Below are positions 43,128 to 59,700 of a DNA stretch of 64,000 bases, in pieces (the first letter of the stretch is position 1; every line of letters starts with the position of its first letter). The notes beneath the pieces were generated by a model. It saw nothing but the letters and a program-made list of their open reading frames with translations. It made no database searches and was not told where the DNA came from. Made by a program: the position numbers and the translations under genes. This DNA comes from Psoroptes ovis (lineage: Eukaryota > Arthropoda > Arachnida > Sarcoptiformes > Psoroptidae), in contig PQWQ01000013.1 of the NCBI GenBank assembly GCA_002943765.1, positions 1,488,001-1,552,000 on the forward strand, written 5' to 3'.

Positions 43128-46100
43128 ATCTTTTTGATTATTCGATTTTAAGCTTTGGATACATTTATTAAATTGAAATAATTTCAGAAGTATTTCAGAT
43201 AAATTTTATGATTATTTAAGTTCGATCAATCAAATCAATTGATCTGAGATCAATCATTTCAATGAAACAGAAAAGTGGCAGCGTCAATTTTAAATTCAAT
43301 TTCAAAATCCAACTTGAAGTATTTTCATAATTATTCGAAACAAATCTGAGCATGTTTGATTTTTTCAAATGTATCAGAAACAAAAGAAATTTCAGAAGAA
43401 AATTTAATGAATATTCGAGATAATAAAATTGCAACGAAAATTGTCTGAAATTATTCATACGGTAATTTCAGTTTATATTTCTTCTTTTCTTTTCGTTTGG
43501 ATAAAAACGAATGATTCCAGCGAAAATGATTTTCTTTTTTTTGTTTGTTTAATCATTTTTGCTTACATTTTCAACTAATATCATTATTGTTATTTCCTAA
43601 AAAATATATGAATAATGAATGTGTGAATAATTTAAAACTAGAGCAAATACATAAGATTTTCAATTTTTCATATTAAACAAAGCGAATGAATGAATGGGAA
43701 AAAGAACGAAAAAAAAAAGATAAATGAATAAGAAAATTGAATTAGATTTTTTAAAAATTTCATTTTCATATTCATATATTTGAATATTAAAACGATAATT
43801 CTATGGAAATAAAATTTCTATCGTTTGTTATAAATTGATATTAATGTGAGAAATAAATACAGGAAAAAATTTTGGAAAAAAATTCATGAAACACATAATA
43901 AAATAAATGTTTGAAAATGATAATAATGATACGAATAATAATAATAATAATGAATGATGATTTATTATACAAATTTTTCAAATGAAAATAATCATAAATA
44001 TCATTTTGTTATTGTTGTTGTTGTTGTTTGCAAACAACAAGCAAAAAATTAAAATTCAATCGAATTAGATTTAATTTGATTGTAAAATTTTATTTTCTCT
44101 TCTTTTCTGTTTTATTGTTATGTACAATGATGATTGTTATCATTATATTTTTTTGAATTTCAAATTGAATTGAATTTTTTTCTTTTGAAAAAAAAAAAAA
44201 ATTTACTGCGAAAAATAAATTTGAGAGAAGAAAGAAATTCAAAAATAATAAAAGAAATTCATTTCATTTCTTTCAATTCAATTGAATTCAAAATACAATA
44301 CAATTCAATTTTTCAATTGAAATCTCTATTATACAACATATACAATATATTACAAAAAAAATACAATTGTAAACACGAATAGCAATTCATGGTCTAATCA
44401 TGGATATTTGTTGTTGTTGTTGTTGTATCTGTATGTAATGAATGAATTTAATGAAATTAACAATTGAATGAAATGAAATGAAAAAAAAATGGAGAGATTC
44501 AGAGAAAGAGAGGAAGAAATCTCATTTCATTAAATTTTTCTCTTTATTTGAAATTTTTTATATATTTTTTGCTTGAAAATCTTTCAATGTTTTTGCACAA
44601 TTAATATCATAATTGTATGTGAATTAATGTTGATTTGAGAACAGTAACAATGTAGAAAAAATAGAAATAAAATGAAATAAAAGAATATTTTGCAGCATCA
44701 TTTCATTATTGTTTGGATTTTTTTTTCTGGGTATATTATGTATTTTTTAAAATTCAATCGACATAAAAATGAATAGGAAAAAAAGTTATTTCATTTTGAA
44801 ATCAAAAAATAGAAATACAAAGAAATAAAAAGCAAAAAATACACATAGAAAATGAAACAAATGATAATAATAAAACCGATGAATAGAATTGAAAATGAAA
44901 CAAAATCTAAAAAACAACAAAAAGATGAAATAAAATCAAAAAAATCTGATAATGACAATAATATTCTGATAAATACAATAAATTAAATGCATGTTTTTTT
45001 AATATATGAAAATCTGATGCATATGCACGAAATACACCGTTTTTTTTGCAAACATAGGCACATAAACATATTAAATATTGAAACAGTCAAACATTACGTT
45101 TTGCTGCTGCAAAGAAAAAAACCTGAAAAAATACAAGTAATCGAATAAATGAATGCGAGATAATATATTCAAAAGTTTTCAGCAATAAGAACAAGCAACA
45201 AACATAAGTATTAAAGTATGGAAAAAAAATGCAATTTCTGCAGTAAAAATGAAAAATTTTCCATTATATTCATTAATATGATGAAATAAATTTCAATTAT
45301 TAAATAAATGAACAAAAAGTAAAACAAAGAACAAAAAAATTAAAATCAAAAATGCAATAATAATAACGACGAAGAAACCATTGGAGGAGAAAATCATATT
45401 TATAATGCTTTTTACAATGGCAAAAGTATTATTATGATTATTATTTCATGAATTCATATATGAATTGAAAACAAAATTAAATTTGAAAAGTTTTGAAATT
45501 TTATTTGAAAAAAAAGAAAAAGAAAAAAATTCTTCATAATTTTTCATTTTCATTTGATTTTCAACGAAAAGCTTCAATGGAAAAGCTTTTTTAAGCTTTT
45601 CACCAGAGCAAAGCTAACATTTTCATTCTTAACTAAATGAAATCGAAAATAAAAAATTTAAAATAAAATAAAATTGAATGAATCTTAAGTAAAACTTGAA
45701 ATCTAAAAAAAATACAGAAATTTTAAATCCAATTTTCTAAGATGAAAAAATAATGATGATGATGATGATTAAACCAAGAATTATTTTTTGTTGAAAAAAA
45801 AATTCAAACACTTCAAAATTATTCAAAAGAAAAAAAACATTTTTAGTCAAGTGAGCATTGTGATTTCATTTGATTCTGAAGCTGGTGTTCTCTGAATTCA
45901 AAAAACAAAAAAAAAAAAAAATGGATCGAAAGTTATGCAGCCATTTGAATCAATTGCAAGATTGCAACAACAATAACTAAATGGAAATGTATGAAAATTT
46001 TCATTCATTTTTTTTTTACCAAAACAACAAAGGAAAAAAATGGAAATTTTCTATGAAAAATTGAAACGTATAATTTTTCATTGTATCAAACAGCAAAAGC

Positions 46101-49100
46101 AAAAGAAAAAAGCATTTTCCACATTCATTTCAATTCAATTCATTCATTTTTTTTTACATTCAACAGCAATAACAATAATAATGAAATATTTTATCTCAAA
46201 AATTTCAAATGGGAAAAAATTTCAATTCATTTCATTTTCTATTCGAAAATTGAATTAACAATGAATGAACAAACAAATAGCAATAACGACAGCAACAACA
46301 ACAACAAAAAAAAGTATGAAATGAAATAATAATAATGAAAGTAACACAATGAAAATTGATGAAAAAATTCAATTCAATTCAAATGAAATGAAATGTGAAT
46401 GAAAAAAATACATGTAACAACACGGACACATACGCACACACATTTCGACAATCTTTGTGCGTTGTATATAAAGATAAAGATGCATATTACACACATTCGT
46501 TACATGAATATACATGTTTTAGCTCAATATTCAAATAACAAATGTTTGAATCAAAAAATGTAAAAACCAGAGAAAAATTGAATTGAAATTACACAGCATA
46601 CACACATATGAAATGTAATAATGATTAAAATAATAAAAGCATTAATAACAATGATATTAATATTAAAAATTGAAAGTAATAATAATAAGAATCATTCAAG
46701 CATTTAAATTCAATTCATTTTCGTTTTTTTTTTCAGTGTATTCTCATTTACAGTGTTTAAGCTTCATTTTCAATTTTTATTTATTTATTTTTACATGTAT
46801 CTTGATACGTTTTAGTTTGTATTAAAAAACGAATGAAAATAAATAAATTTGAAATCATTTCTTATCGTTTTTTTGGTCAATTCATTCTCTGTCGTTTTAA
46901 TTATATTTTTTTGGAATGAATAAATATTTATAAAAATCATTTTTATCTGTATGATTATTATCATTAAAATCATAATATAGCGATGATAATTGATAATAGT
47001 CATGTTGTTGTTGCTGCTGCTGTTGTCATTGTTTGTTACGAATAAACAACAAACAAACGCAGGAAAAAAAATACAACAATCGTAACCTGATAGTGACGTA
47101 TATATGAAATGAAAATCATTCATATGATGATAATAATCATAATAATAGTAATAATTACGATGATGATAATGATAAAAGCTATCAAGTAAAAATTAAAATG
47201 AAAAACAACAGTTAAATATTGTTATTACTATTATCAATATTTGTTCATTTCAGTATCATATCATCTCTATTCGTTCATATAAATATTATTGAATACATGA
47301 ACACATAGAAACCTATTCAAATAGCTTTGACAGTCGTTTTGTTGTATTTACCATATATTATATCCAAAGTGAAAGCAAAAATATGAAGAAAAAATTCAAA
47401 TGAATTAAAATGGAGAGAAACAACGAAAAAAGAAAACGAAATTTCCAAAATGAAAATCCAAATATGAAATTTATCATAGCGAAACGTAATGTGTAAAATT
47501 GCTTTTAGAAAATGTCGTTTTATGATATGTTTTTTTTTTTGAACGAATATTTTCATTAATCATTTGAATCATAGCATAATTTGAATCTACTTTCAACAAT
47601 TTTCGGTGTACATAATTACAACAATTAATACGTCAATCGATTGATGATGACTATCTCGTTCAAAATAATGCTATTCCATTGAATTTCATTGATAATTTTT
47701 GAAAAGCAATTTTTAATTTTGCATCAAATATCTTGATCAATTTTTTGCTATTTAATTTCATTCGATTCGATACAACTATATGATTTTATATGTTCATACC
47801 GTATTTGTGAATGCTTAACGAGAAGAAAAAAAAATGGTAATTTTCATTTCCATTTTATTATAATAATAATAAGAAACAAAAAAAAAATATATAACATAAA
47901 CCCATTAAAAATGATAATTTATTTCAAGTTTCACTGGTTTTTTTTCGCTTTTTTGTTTCAACTATTTTTTTTCTCGAACAAAATCTGAATTATTATTATT
48001 ATAATTATAATTATAATTATAATTATTTTTAATGAAACATTCCAGATTTTTCATTTTAGATTCGAGAATAGGAGAAAAAATAGAAGAAAAAAAAAATTTC
48101 AAATTTCATTTGATTACATGTTTTTAATGACTTTTTCTATTTTTCTTTCCAGCAAATATAAAAAGTTGTTTTGTTTCGAGAAAAAAAAAGGAGAAAAAAA
48201 ATTGAATTGAATTAATTTTAATCATTTAAAATAAATTTCATTCATACACATACGCGCACATACACACAACAAAACTATTTCTCTGTGTATTTGAATGCAT
48301 ATACCGAGAAGAAGAAATTTATAAAAATAAAATGAATGAAAATAAAAAAAAATTGTTTAAATGAATTCAAAAAATTGAATTGAATTGAATTTTGAAAAAA
48401 ATTTTCGAATTAAAATAAAATGAAAATAACGAATGAAATGAAATGAATGAATGAAAAAAATAGAAAAAAAATTTCCATTGCAAATTGCATTACAATTTAA
48501 ATGAAAATAAAAATAAAAAATAATAATAATGATAATAATATTAAAATGAATGCATTTTTCTGAATGAATGAATGAATAAATGAAAATTTCAAATAAAAAT
48601 AATGATTATTTTCATTTGAAATTTGAATTTTTATTTTATTTTTTTTAGAGATTTTATTTTATATTTTTCTTGTTTTTTCTTATTTTCATTTCATATACAG
48701 CAATACAAATTCACAAACACATTTTGCAAAAACATATATCATCGAAAATAACATAAATTATTTCATAAAATTGCTACTGCTGTTTCTTGTTGTTGGTTCT
48801 TTCATAATAATGTATTGAAAAATTTAAATTTTAATTCAAATTTGAATCAAAATGAATTCAAGTTTTGTTTTTTGAAAAAATATTTTTCATCATAAATTCT
48901 CCGCAAAAAAAAATCTTAACTCTCAAATAGTCTTGGCATTTTGGAATGATGGAAGCAAATTGCTATTGTTATCAACACATGCGCAAATTCAATTTTTCAA
49001 ATTTTTTCTTGAAAAATTATTCTGCGCAAGTTTTCATGATTCGGGTCTTCAATTTTTAAATTTGTTAAAGTGAATTCGGCATTTCATTATCAATCTGCTA

Positions 49101-51231
49101 TTGAATCTAATGAATATTGATAATAATAAAATTGATAATAATGAAAAATATAACGGAACATTTCTTCCTTCACACACACAGCTATGAGCATCAAAGTTGA
49201 ATTTGAATGCAAATAATAGAAATTTTAATATTCGAAATGCAATATACAATCATGATAATAGCAGAAATGCTTTAATCTTTTTTGAAAAAAGCTTTGCAAT
49301 ATATTTTTCATTTCATAAAAATATAAATCTCTGAAAAATTTAAATTTGATTGAATTTATTTTCTCTTTTTTTCATTTCAAACTAATATCTGATTTACACA
49401 ATCAATGCAAATCTATTTAAAATCTACACAAACAAACAAAGACAAAGGACAAAGAAAGGAATACAAAAATATTTTTTTTCAAACAATAATTTCAATCAGA
49501 GAAGAGAAAATTTTAATTTTTCCTTTGTTATAAAGCAAACATATGTTAAAATACATTCAAAAAACATTTTCATCATCATTATTTTGTTGAAAATGAAATG
49601 TGAAATGTGAAATTTTTTCATTTTTTGTTTGTTTGTTTGTTGATCTGATATATTTTTGTTGTTGCTGTTGTCAGTGTTGCTGTTGCTGCTTTTGTTATCT
49701 TGCATTTTCAATCATAAATATATGAAATAATAATAATCTTTGATGGTTTTTTATTTTCATAATATTACATTTTTATGAATTCAAAAACAGTAAACAACAA
49801 CAACAATGAAAAATTCTCAGGATAATGATAACAACACAGTAATAATGATAATAATAATAATAATAACGATCAAAACAATAGTAAATATTGCACATACACA
49901 TACACACACACACACACACAGCTATCAGAGAAACGCATACAACAACAATAACACATGAAAAATCATTAAAATAATGACACACAAAATATGAAAGAAGAAA
50001 TAAATTTTTCGCCATTTTCATTTTATTTTCATATAATGAAACATGATATCATATGTAGTAGATAGATATAAATATAAAATAAATAACGACCAAAAATAAA
50101 TTTGAAAAATTGAATTGAATTTCTAAAAATTTGTAATGAAATTACATTTCAAAATATAAAATTTACATATATTTGTGATAATATAATTGAATATTTTATT
50201 TTTGAATATTTTTATTCTATTTTTTTCGCTTCCATAAAATCTTATCAATAAATGTTGAAACACAATAAACAATACTAATAATGATAGTTTTAAACATTTG
50301 AAATACAAAGCAACAACAACAACAACGATAATGATAATAATAAACAATAAAATATATCAGTTAGATTTTTTTTTGTTAGATTTAATGTCATTTAAGATTC
50401 AATTCATTGAATTACATTTCACTTTTGAATCTCTATTAACATTTTGTATGTATGAAAGAATGAATGAATAAATGAATGAAATACAATGATTTCATTTTTC
50501 AATGAAATTGAAAAATGTATTTCAGTAAATGAAATAAAAAAAATTTCATTTTTCCTATTGTTATTATGTGTTTATAATATTCATGCTCACAATATGCAGA
50601 TGTGATATATGTTTGTGTGTGAGTGAATAGAAAAGAAAATGACACATGTATGAATTCGTATACATTTTTGATTATTATCAAAAATATATAAATGATTTTA
50701 TGTAATTTATATGTGATTTTTTTTTCATTTCTCATTCTCTGTGTCTCTTTTATCTATTATCTTTATTCACAGAATTCAAAATGTACGAAAAAAAATTTGT
50801 TAAATATAAAAAATGTACTATTAAAAAAAATTTACACAAGAATGATGTTAATAATGATAATGATAATAGTAATAATAATGATGATAATTTTTATGATTTC
50901 AAATGAAACAAATAATAATAATGATAATGCATCATTCATTCATTTATTCATTCAATATATGAATGAAAGAGAGAGTTTGTAAAAGTTAAATAATGATAAT
51001 AAAAATGATAATAATAAATGATATTGAAACGAAAAACATTGAATAAAAAGCACAAAACAAAAAATAACATTAAATGTGATTCAATTCAATAATCATTTTA
51101 CATTAAAATTTTATGTTGAATAACATACGCAAATACACATAGACTGAAATGTATGTAAAAAATGCATGTAAAATGTATGTTTGTACGAAATAATAATAAT
51201 AATAGTGAATGATGATAATAATAATAATAAT

Positions 51232-51250
51232 CGACGACGACGACGACGAC
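51232..51250. repeat. (CGA)n microsatellite next to (AAT)n
   Basis: Six CGA units follow directly on a run of AAT. It is the only CpG-dense simple repeat in the window. Confidence 0.75.
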
Positions 51251-52097
51251 AACGGTATTTGGTTCAAAAAAAAAAAAAAAAAATGTGCAGTGATAATAAG
51301 AGAACAATAATGTATGCTTTATGCAATTTAATGATATACACCCATAGAAATGCATGAAATATATTTTTTTTAGAAAAAAAAAATTACATACATCATATGA
51401 TATAATTTTTTTTACTTTGTTGTTGTTGTTTTTTTTTCAATGTAATTTTCAATGCTTTTCACTGAAAAGAATTTTGAAAAAAAAATTATTATTATTATTA
51501 TGATGTTATTTGCTTCCGGTATATTATTACAATAAGTTTTCATTACTTGTTTTTCATTCATTATTTGTTATTGTTATTATTATCATTTACAATTTAATGC
51601 ACCGCATCTTTTTTATTTTGTTGCATTTTCATTGAAATTTGACTTGAATAAAATTGAATTGAAATGAATTGAATTGAATTGAATGATGAAGGAATTGAAA
51701 AAAAATTCAATGATCAAAATGCATCAAATTATTACTATTATTATTATTTTCAATCAAATTATCAACAAATTATTACGAATATTATCATTACTATTCATTA
51801 CAATTAAAATGAAATGAATTGATATTATTCTTTTCAATGCTTTTTTTTTGTTTGAAAAAAGAACATTACATTACATTACATATTCTGTTACACATTATCA
51901 TTATTACAAACATCTAATAATAATGATGATAATAATAATTATAATAATTAATAGTGATAAAAGTATGTAATAAAATGAATGAATGAATTTAATGATGTGA
52001 GAAATAAACAACAACACACCAGCAACAACATTCGATGTAAATTCAAATATCAAATATTTTTGGCGAATATAATGAATATGAATGATGCTAAAAGAAT

Positions 52098-52119
52098 GCA
52101 CACACACACACACACACAA
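52098..52119. repeat. (CA)n microsatellite
   Basis: About ten CA units. Similar CA/TG tracts occur near 22103-22127, 28566-28580 and 49902-49921. Confidence 0.75.
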
Positions 52120-53625
52120 AAAGAATCATTAAAATGATTTTTCAAATGAGAACATATTAATTAAAAATAACAAATACACACAAAAACACACAACAGAAAA
52201 TAAATGCGAACATTGAAATAACAGAAAAATTAAAGTCATATCAGTAATAAAGAATAGCGAAAAAAAAATTAGAAATAATGAATGATTATAATAAATATAA
52301 TGATGAAGATGATAATGAAACCATAGAAAATTGTCCAACTATTTTACTACAGATACAAGCAAATTCGAAAGAATTCAACTAATGATGTATGAATGTAAAT
52401 TCTATGGAACAAACAAATGTAAATGAAATGAAAAACAAATTCATTCAATTAATTGATATGAATAATTATTTGAAATAAATTCGAATCGTAATGGAAGAAA
52501 AAAACACAAAAATATGCATATTAATAATCAAAAAAATGAAACAAACATTTGTCAATTATTTTTTTGTTTCATTCATTCATATAATTAACAGCTAAAACAA
52601 CGAAATGATTATAATTTGTAATAATAATAAATATTCAAACATTTTATCTGTGGGTATTCATTCAGGGGATAAATATTCGATATATTCTAAATGATTTACA
52701 TTAAAAACAAATGTATTGCAATATCATTATTAATATTGCCATTATTTTAAAAAATACATGTACACAAATTCTTAATGATTATCATTATTGTTTTTATTAT
52801 GCATATTTGTTATTGTTTCAACCATTTTGTAGTTGGAAAAATGGTGATAAATTACGATTGAATGAATTAATGAATGCAAATGCGAATGAATTTTCTTGTT
52901 TTATTTTTCAATTTTTTATGCTTCATTTTGTTATAATTATCATTTTAATACATTTATTTTATTTGCGTATACTTGAAATTTTAAATTCAACAACAACTTC
53001 ACGAAATAATGATAATATTCTCAATTCACTTCTAATAGTGAAAGTAATGGAAATAAAACAATAAAAAAAACTGGAATTACAAGCAAAATACAATAAGAAA
53101 ATACATTGTTTTTCGTTGTTTCGTTTCTTTTGTTTCAAAAGATGTGAATAATTAAAAAATAAATGCTCATACAAACATGTACACAAATGATTTATGATTC
53201 ACAAATGGAATCGTAAAAAAACAAAAACAAGAAAAACGAATGGAAATAATTAGTTTTAATTAAAACAAAAAGCAAAAAAAAAAGAGAAAAAAAGACACAA
53301 TGAAAAATAATTTCATTAAGATTTTTTATTTTGTATTCATTTTAATTAAAAAAAAAATATTAAAATAATCAATCAATCATCGCAGATCAATAATCAATGT
53401 GTTTGTAAAAAATTTGATAATGATAATCGATTTCATTTCATTCATACAAAATCGATTATTATTAAGATAATTATTATTTTGTAATGTTTCATTTTCATTA
53501 TAAACACATGCATTTTAATTTTTTCAGTTTTCATTCAACTCAAATACTGATAATAATTGCAACATAACGAAAGATAGATGAAAAAAATGGTAAAAATTGC
53601 CAGTTTTATCATCATTTTTTCATCA

Positions 53626-53652
53626 TAATCATCATCATCATCATCATCATCA
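53626..53652. repeat. (ATC)n microsatellite
   Basis: About nine ATC/CAT units in a row. GAT/ATC runs recur across the right-hand half. Confidence 0.75.
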
Positions 53653-56600
53653 TATTATTTATTTTTGCTTTCTTGTTTGATCGATGATTATGATTATGAT
53701 GATGATGATTATTATATCTCAAATATTAGAAATCAATGTTTAAAGTAAAACTAAGAATGTTGAAAAAGAAAAAAAAACGAAAAATTACATACGAAACGAA
53801 GCCAAAATGAAATGAATTGAAATAAAATGAAAATTTCTCTTATTTCAATTATTATTATTTGTAGCAAAGAAAAAAAACAAGATGAAATTTTACAGACAAA
53901 AAAATTGTATAATGCGTAATAATAATAATAATAATGATTGTAATTGGAATTGTAATAATGACGATATTCAATTCATTTTTTCAATAAAAATAAAAATAAT
54001 AATAATAATAATAATTACTATTACGATATGATCATCATCATCATCATCATCATCGTTATTATCATTATCGTAATCATCATTATCATAATAATAATAATAA
54101 TAATGGCTGTTTGTATGTTTTTATTATCATTATTATTATCATCATCAAAAATATACAATTATACATATACAAACACACACACACAGATGAATGTTTTTTT
54201 TTGTACATTATCGAATTGATTATATGAATGGCTATTAATTTTCTTTATATGTTTCTATTATTATTATTGTGATTATTTCATTTTATTTCATTTTTTTCAA
54301 AAAAAAAAAAAAAAAAAAATATTTTTTCATTTTTGCCCATTTAAAATTCCATGAATTATCATTATGATTATGTGATCATTATCATCATTGTAATTATTTT
54401 CATTTATTATACGATAGAAAATTGCAAATTTATTTTCATCTTTTTTTTCAGCATTCATTTAATTCGAATGAAAATTATTATCATAATAATTATCTGCTAT
54501 ATTTTTCGCTGCATTTGTTGCTGTTATACATATCAATATTTGTGAATTTAAGTAATGTTTTATTCAAAAAGATGAAATTTGAAATTTGAAAATTGAAATT
54601 AATAATAATGATTTATAAAGTAATAATCATAATAATCATAATGATAATATATTCATTTTTCATCCAGTTATACTTGTGAATTCAAGATTCAGAGAAAAAA
54701 ATTGAGATATAATTTCAGTAAATATGATAATAATGGTGATAATATTTATTGGATTTTTTTTTTCGTTTTTTGATACATGCGTAGTCAACAACATCCAAAC
54801 ATACGCTAAGTATTACTTGGAAAATATTGTCAAAAAACGCAAAAAACAAATAAATAATAATGGTTGTAATCGGAAAAAACCACATTGAATTCAAATTAAA
54901 TGAGAAAAAAAATATGTAAGAAATGACCGGAAGAAAAAGCAATGGACTTGTTGACAATATGCGAATTGTTATTGTTTGATTGAATGATGATAATGATATA
55001 AATGAATAATTTCATAGAAATTTGCGAGAAAAATGGATTATTTCATTGATTTTCCATAGAAATGCATTGAATGTGATGAAAATATTTGAGAAAAATATCA
55101 TCATTCGATTCAAAGGAAAAAAAATTCAATTATTGAGAAAAATTAATGTAAAATTTTAAAATTTTCTCCTTTCAAAATGACAATAATGATAACGGTAATG
55201 GTATGATGTGAAAGAAAAACATCCGTTTTCATTGTAATTATTGTATGGAAAAAATGAATCAATTCAATCATATTGATGAAAAAAATTTTACCATTATATC
55301 ATCAATATATTGTAAACATTTATGAATGTAAAATGAAAAATACTGTCATTCGATAGCGAGAAGAAAAACATCTTTGAATGACAAGCAAAAAAAATTGATA
55401 TGAAACGAAATGAATAGACATCAAATAGATGAATGAATGAAAGCGAAATGTTGACGAAATTCAATGATGAAACAAAATTTGTTCCATTCAATCATTCATG
55501 ATATTTCGATATCTCATTGTAATAATCAATTGAATACCGAAAATATTTGTACACAATACATTTTTAACACGTACACTCTCACATACAAATGTATGTAAGA
55601 AAATGAATATAACAACAACACCAACCAACAACAAACAACAATACAGCAAAATATGACAATATATTCGTGAATCTTTGAATTGAAATTTTCAAAGTGTTGA
55701 AAAGACTATAACAACAACAAGAAAAAAAATGTTTTCAAACATTAATTTCAATGAATAGGAAATGTGTTTTTTTTTCTTCAATGAATTCCTATGGATATTT
55801 GAATTTTTTTTTCTCTGTTTACATTTGCATTCGTATTTGTTTGTTTTGTTGAACAAAAAACGAAATAAGAAATATTTGAACAAACAAACCAGCGAAAAAA
55901 CGAAACGAGACGAATATGTTTGGAATATTTTCTTTTATTCTATCATTCTATCAGTCATTCATCACATTCAATGATTCATATGTAAAATGTTAAAACATTA
56001 ATTTGAATTTTTTTTGAATTTAGAAATATTTGATAAAAATAATATGAAATAATAATCATCATAATAACACAAGCCATTAAAATTTAAATTTGAAATTTCT
56101 TTTCTAAGAGAAATGCCAAAAATTTCAAATTCAAATCAGATTTTTGTGATTATTATTATCATCATCAGCGTTATTATTTTTAATATTTACATTCAAAGTA
56201 ATATATTTGAATAAATATTTTTTTCTCCGTAAAACATGCACACAAAAATAATAATTTTTCGCAAGAAAAAAAATTGAGAAAATACTGAAATGTTTTTGCA
56301 ATTTTTTTCATTAAATTTTTTTCGGTATTTGTAAAATGCTGTAATTTATTATAGCATTCTATCATATATTCATTTTAATGTTCTTTTTTTTGTTTCTAAT
56401 ATTCGGTATTATCTCATTATTTGTGAAAAATAACATCAAATTCAGAAATATTTTCTTTTCTTTTTGCCGAATAAAAAACAACAAAAATTTTGAATATTTT
56501 TTTTAAGCTTCTCCGGCATTTGTTTTTTTTCTGTTTTTAATCGTCTACCGAAGAATTTGAATACTGAATTAAAGAGAGAACGAGCGAAAACATTGCGAAA

Positions 56601-56721
56601 TTACACAGGATAAATAAATTACAAGAATTCAATAATAATCATAATAATAATGACGATTATAATGATAACAATAACATGTTTGAAAACACAATGTTTATAT
56701 TTATTATTCATCTATTTCTTT

Positions 56722-56722
<1 letters not shown>

Positions 56723-56758
<36 letters not shown>
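56723..56758. repeat. Poly(T) tract of about 36 bases
   Basis: This is the longest homopolymer in the window. It could be an aligned-length artefact or the tail of a retroposed sequence inserted on the minus strand. No element body is recognisable beside it. Confidence 0.75.
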
Positions 56759-59700
56759 CGCAGAATAACGATAAAATTCTTTTAAAACTTGAACAATAAT
56801 CGTATGTATTTACACATATATTTTCTTTTCTTCGAATAAATTCATTCTGAATGGTGTTCATTTTTTCGATTTCAACATTATTATTATTATTGTTGTTGTT
56901 GTTGTTTATTTATTTATTTATTTTATTTATCTATTCTTATCATAATGATGATAATAATTTCTTGAAAATAATAATAATAATAATGAAACAACAATAAAAG
57001 AAGAATGAATGAAAAAAAAATCGAAATCCGATTTTCTTTATATATGAACGAGAAATATAATGCAATATATGAAGAAGAAAATAAATTTTTTTTATTCTTT
57101 CTTTTTTCATGGAAATATATTTCATTTATTATCATGAATGGAATAAAGGAAAAAATGATGATGATGATAATAATAATATAATCAATGAATGGAATTGAAT
57201 TTCTAATAATTTTTTATTTTGAAAGAATGAAAATATAAGATGAAAAAATAAGAAAAATAAAGGAAAAAAGAAGAAGAAAAAATTTAATTCCATTTTATTT
57301 TTTATTTTCTCATTTTTTATCTGATTAAAAATTGATAAAAATAGAATAATAATTTTTTATTTCATCTTTTAGAAAGCAAACAAGAGAATTATTATCATTA
57401 TTATTATTTGGCACATTTCAATGTTATTATCGAAGGGATTTTTTTGAATTTATCTTTTGAAAAATAAAGAAAAATTTAAATTCTCAACGAAAAAAATTGA
57501 ATTTAAATTTTTTTTTCTTCTATCGAAATACTAATCATTAAATATATATTTTCTTTAGATCCATTATCATGTATGGATGTATCTATCTATCATCATCATT
57601 ATTTTCATTGCTAAAAGGAAAATTATAATTTGTTCATAATAAAAAATTCATTCTCAATTTAATTTAAATCCTTTTTTTTCTGCTGTTTGAAATTTGAAAA
57701 TAATTTGAAATGATTTTTTCCGTGAAAAATGAATGTTTCAATGTTTAGTGTACAAAAATTTTCACCGAAAATTTAATTTTAAATTCATATTTTTCATCGT
57801 ACATTGTCAATTATTGATGATAATTGAATTTTGAATTAAAATGAAAACTTTGTTCGACAAGACAAGAACTGAAAAATTGAAATTTTGTGTAGTTTTGCGA
57901 AGTGATATTCGCAAATTGAATGCATGCACAAATGTAATTTGGTTATAATTGTCAAATTTGATTGAAATTTTTTCGAGAAAAAAAATGGATTCAAAAGAAA
58001 AACAAAACATCAACAAACAAAACAAAAGAAAATTTAATTTTCAATGTTGAAAACTTTCAATTTATGAAATAATAAAATGATGATAAAATTATAAAAAAAA
58101 ATTCAATGGAAAATTATTTTCTTCGAAATTGATTTGAAAAACAAAAATTTTGATTTATTTATATGCGAAATCAAAATAAACGAAACAACAAAAGCTAACA
58201 CAAAGAGATAGAGAACAAAAAAATGAAAGGAAATTCAATTAATTTCAATACGAAAAATGAAAAAGATTTTCGAAAGAATTTTCAATTGAATTTTTTATGA
58301 GAAAAACAAAATTTTTTTTTTTTGGGAAAATTTAATTTTAAATCACAGATTTTTTTTCGCTCAAATATTTTCAATACAAATAACATATGAAGAAATAATA
58401 TTCATACATTGATGATCGAAAAAAATGGAAATTTTTCATTTCATTTTTCATTTAATATAAATGAATTTCAAAAATTTTATTATTGAATTTGCTTTTTTTC
58501 AAAATATTAAAAAAATGAAAAGCAAATATTAATTTGAAATTTAATTTCTTTCAATTCACCAACATTCACATACGTATTTTGACAATAACAAGTTAGCGAA
58601 TAAGCAAATAAATAAATAAACAAACAAACAAACATGAAAAATATTCAAAGAATTTTAAATGAAAAAAAAAATGAAATGAAATGAAATGAAATTGAATTTT
58701 CAATTTAAAAAAAAAATTTTCAATTCAATTCAATTAAATTGAATTTTTTTTCTTTGAATTCAATTTTTTTTTCAAAAAAATAAAAATTCCAAATCAAAAT
58801 GGAAAAATTTCAATTTTTTTTTCGTTTTTATTACAAAGCTGCATCTCATAATAATAATGATAATAGTAATGACAATAATAATATGAGATTCAAACACAAT
58901 AAAATGAAAAATTTAATTTGAAAAAGCAAAGAAATTATTATTATTATTATTATTGTTAGGTGAATTCTTTTAAATTTTCAATGAAAATTCATTTCATTTC
59001 ATTTGATTTCATTGTTATTATTATTATTATTATTATCAATTTTGATTTTGCTGAATTTGTCGAAATGAGAGAAAGAAAAAAATTCAATATCAAACGGAAT
59101 GAATATTGAGAATTTATATAATTTAAAATGGAAATGGAATGAAACGAAGAAGAAAATGAAAATTGCAATAAACAAAACATTGAACACATCATTCAAATCA
59201 AGCGAAAAATTCAAATACTGGACACATTTTGTACAATGAAAATATTTCCGTATCTATACCAGAGATAGAGAGAGAGGTGTAGATACATGAATTTGATTTT
59301 TACATATCAGAAAAAAAAATTCGTTGGAATTTGCAATATTTTTTTTCTCATTTCTATGATATTAAATTTCGTTCACACTGAACCGAATATAAAGAATTCA
59401 AAAGAAAAAAACCAATTTCACCATATCAAATACGATGTCTGACAGATAATTTTTTGTTCTCCTGATCATCATCTCATTTCATCATCATGTTGAACATGTT
59501 AAGATTTTGGACATATAAAAATTTAATTTCAAACAAATATTTTGAGCAAGAATGAAACGAAAAAAAAAATGAACGATCAATTTTTCCAGATTAAAAATGA
59601 TTTTTTTTTATCTAAAATGATTAATTATCTAATCATATCATCATCATCATTCAGAAATACTAAAAATGACACATTTTATGTGCATGTAAAAAACAAAAAA

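Noticed and set aside
54028..54219. Ile-rich frame
   Set aside because: It is a translation of ATC/ATT microsatellite DNA.
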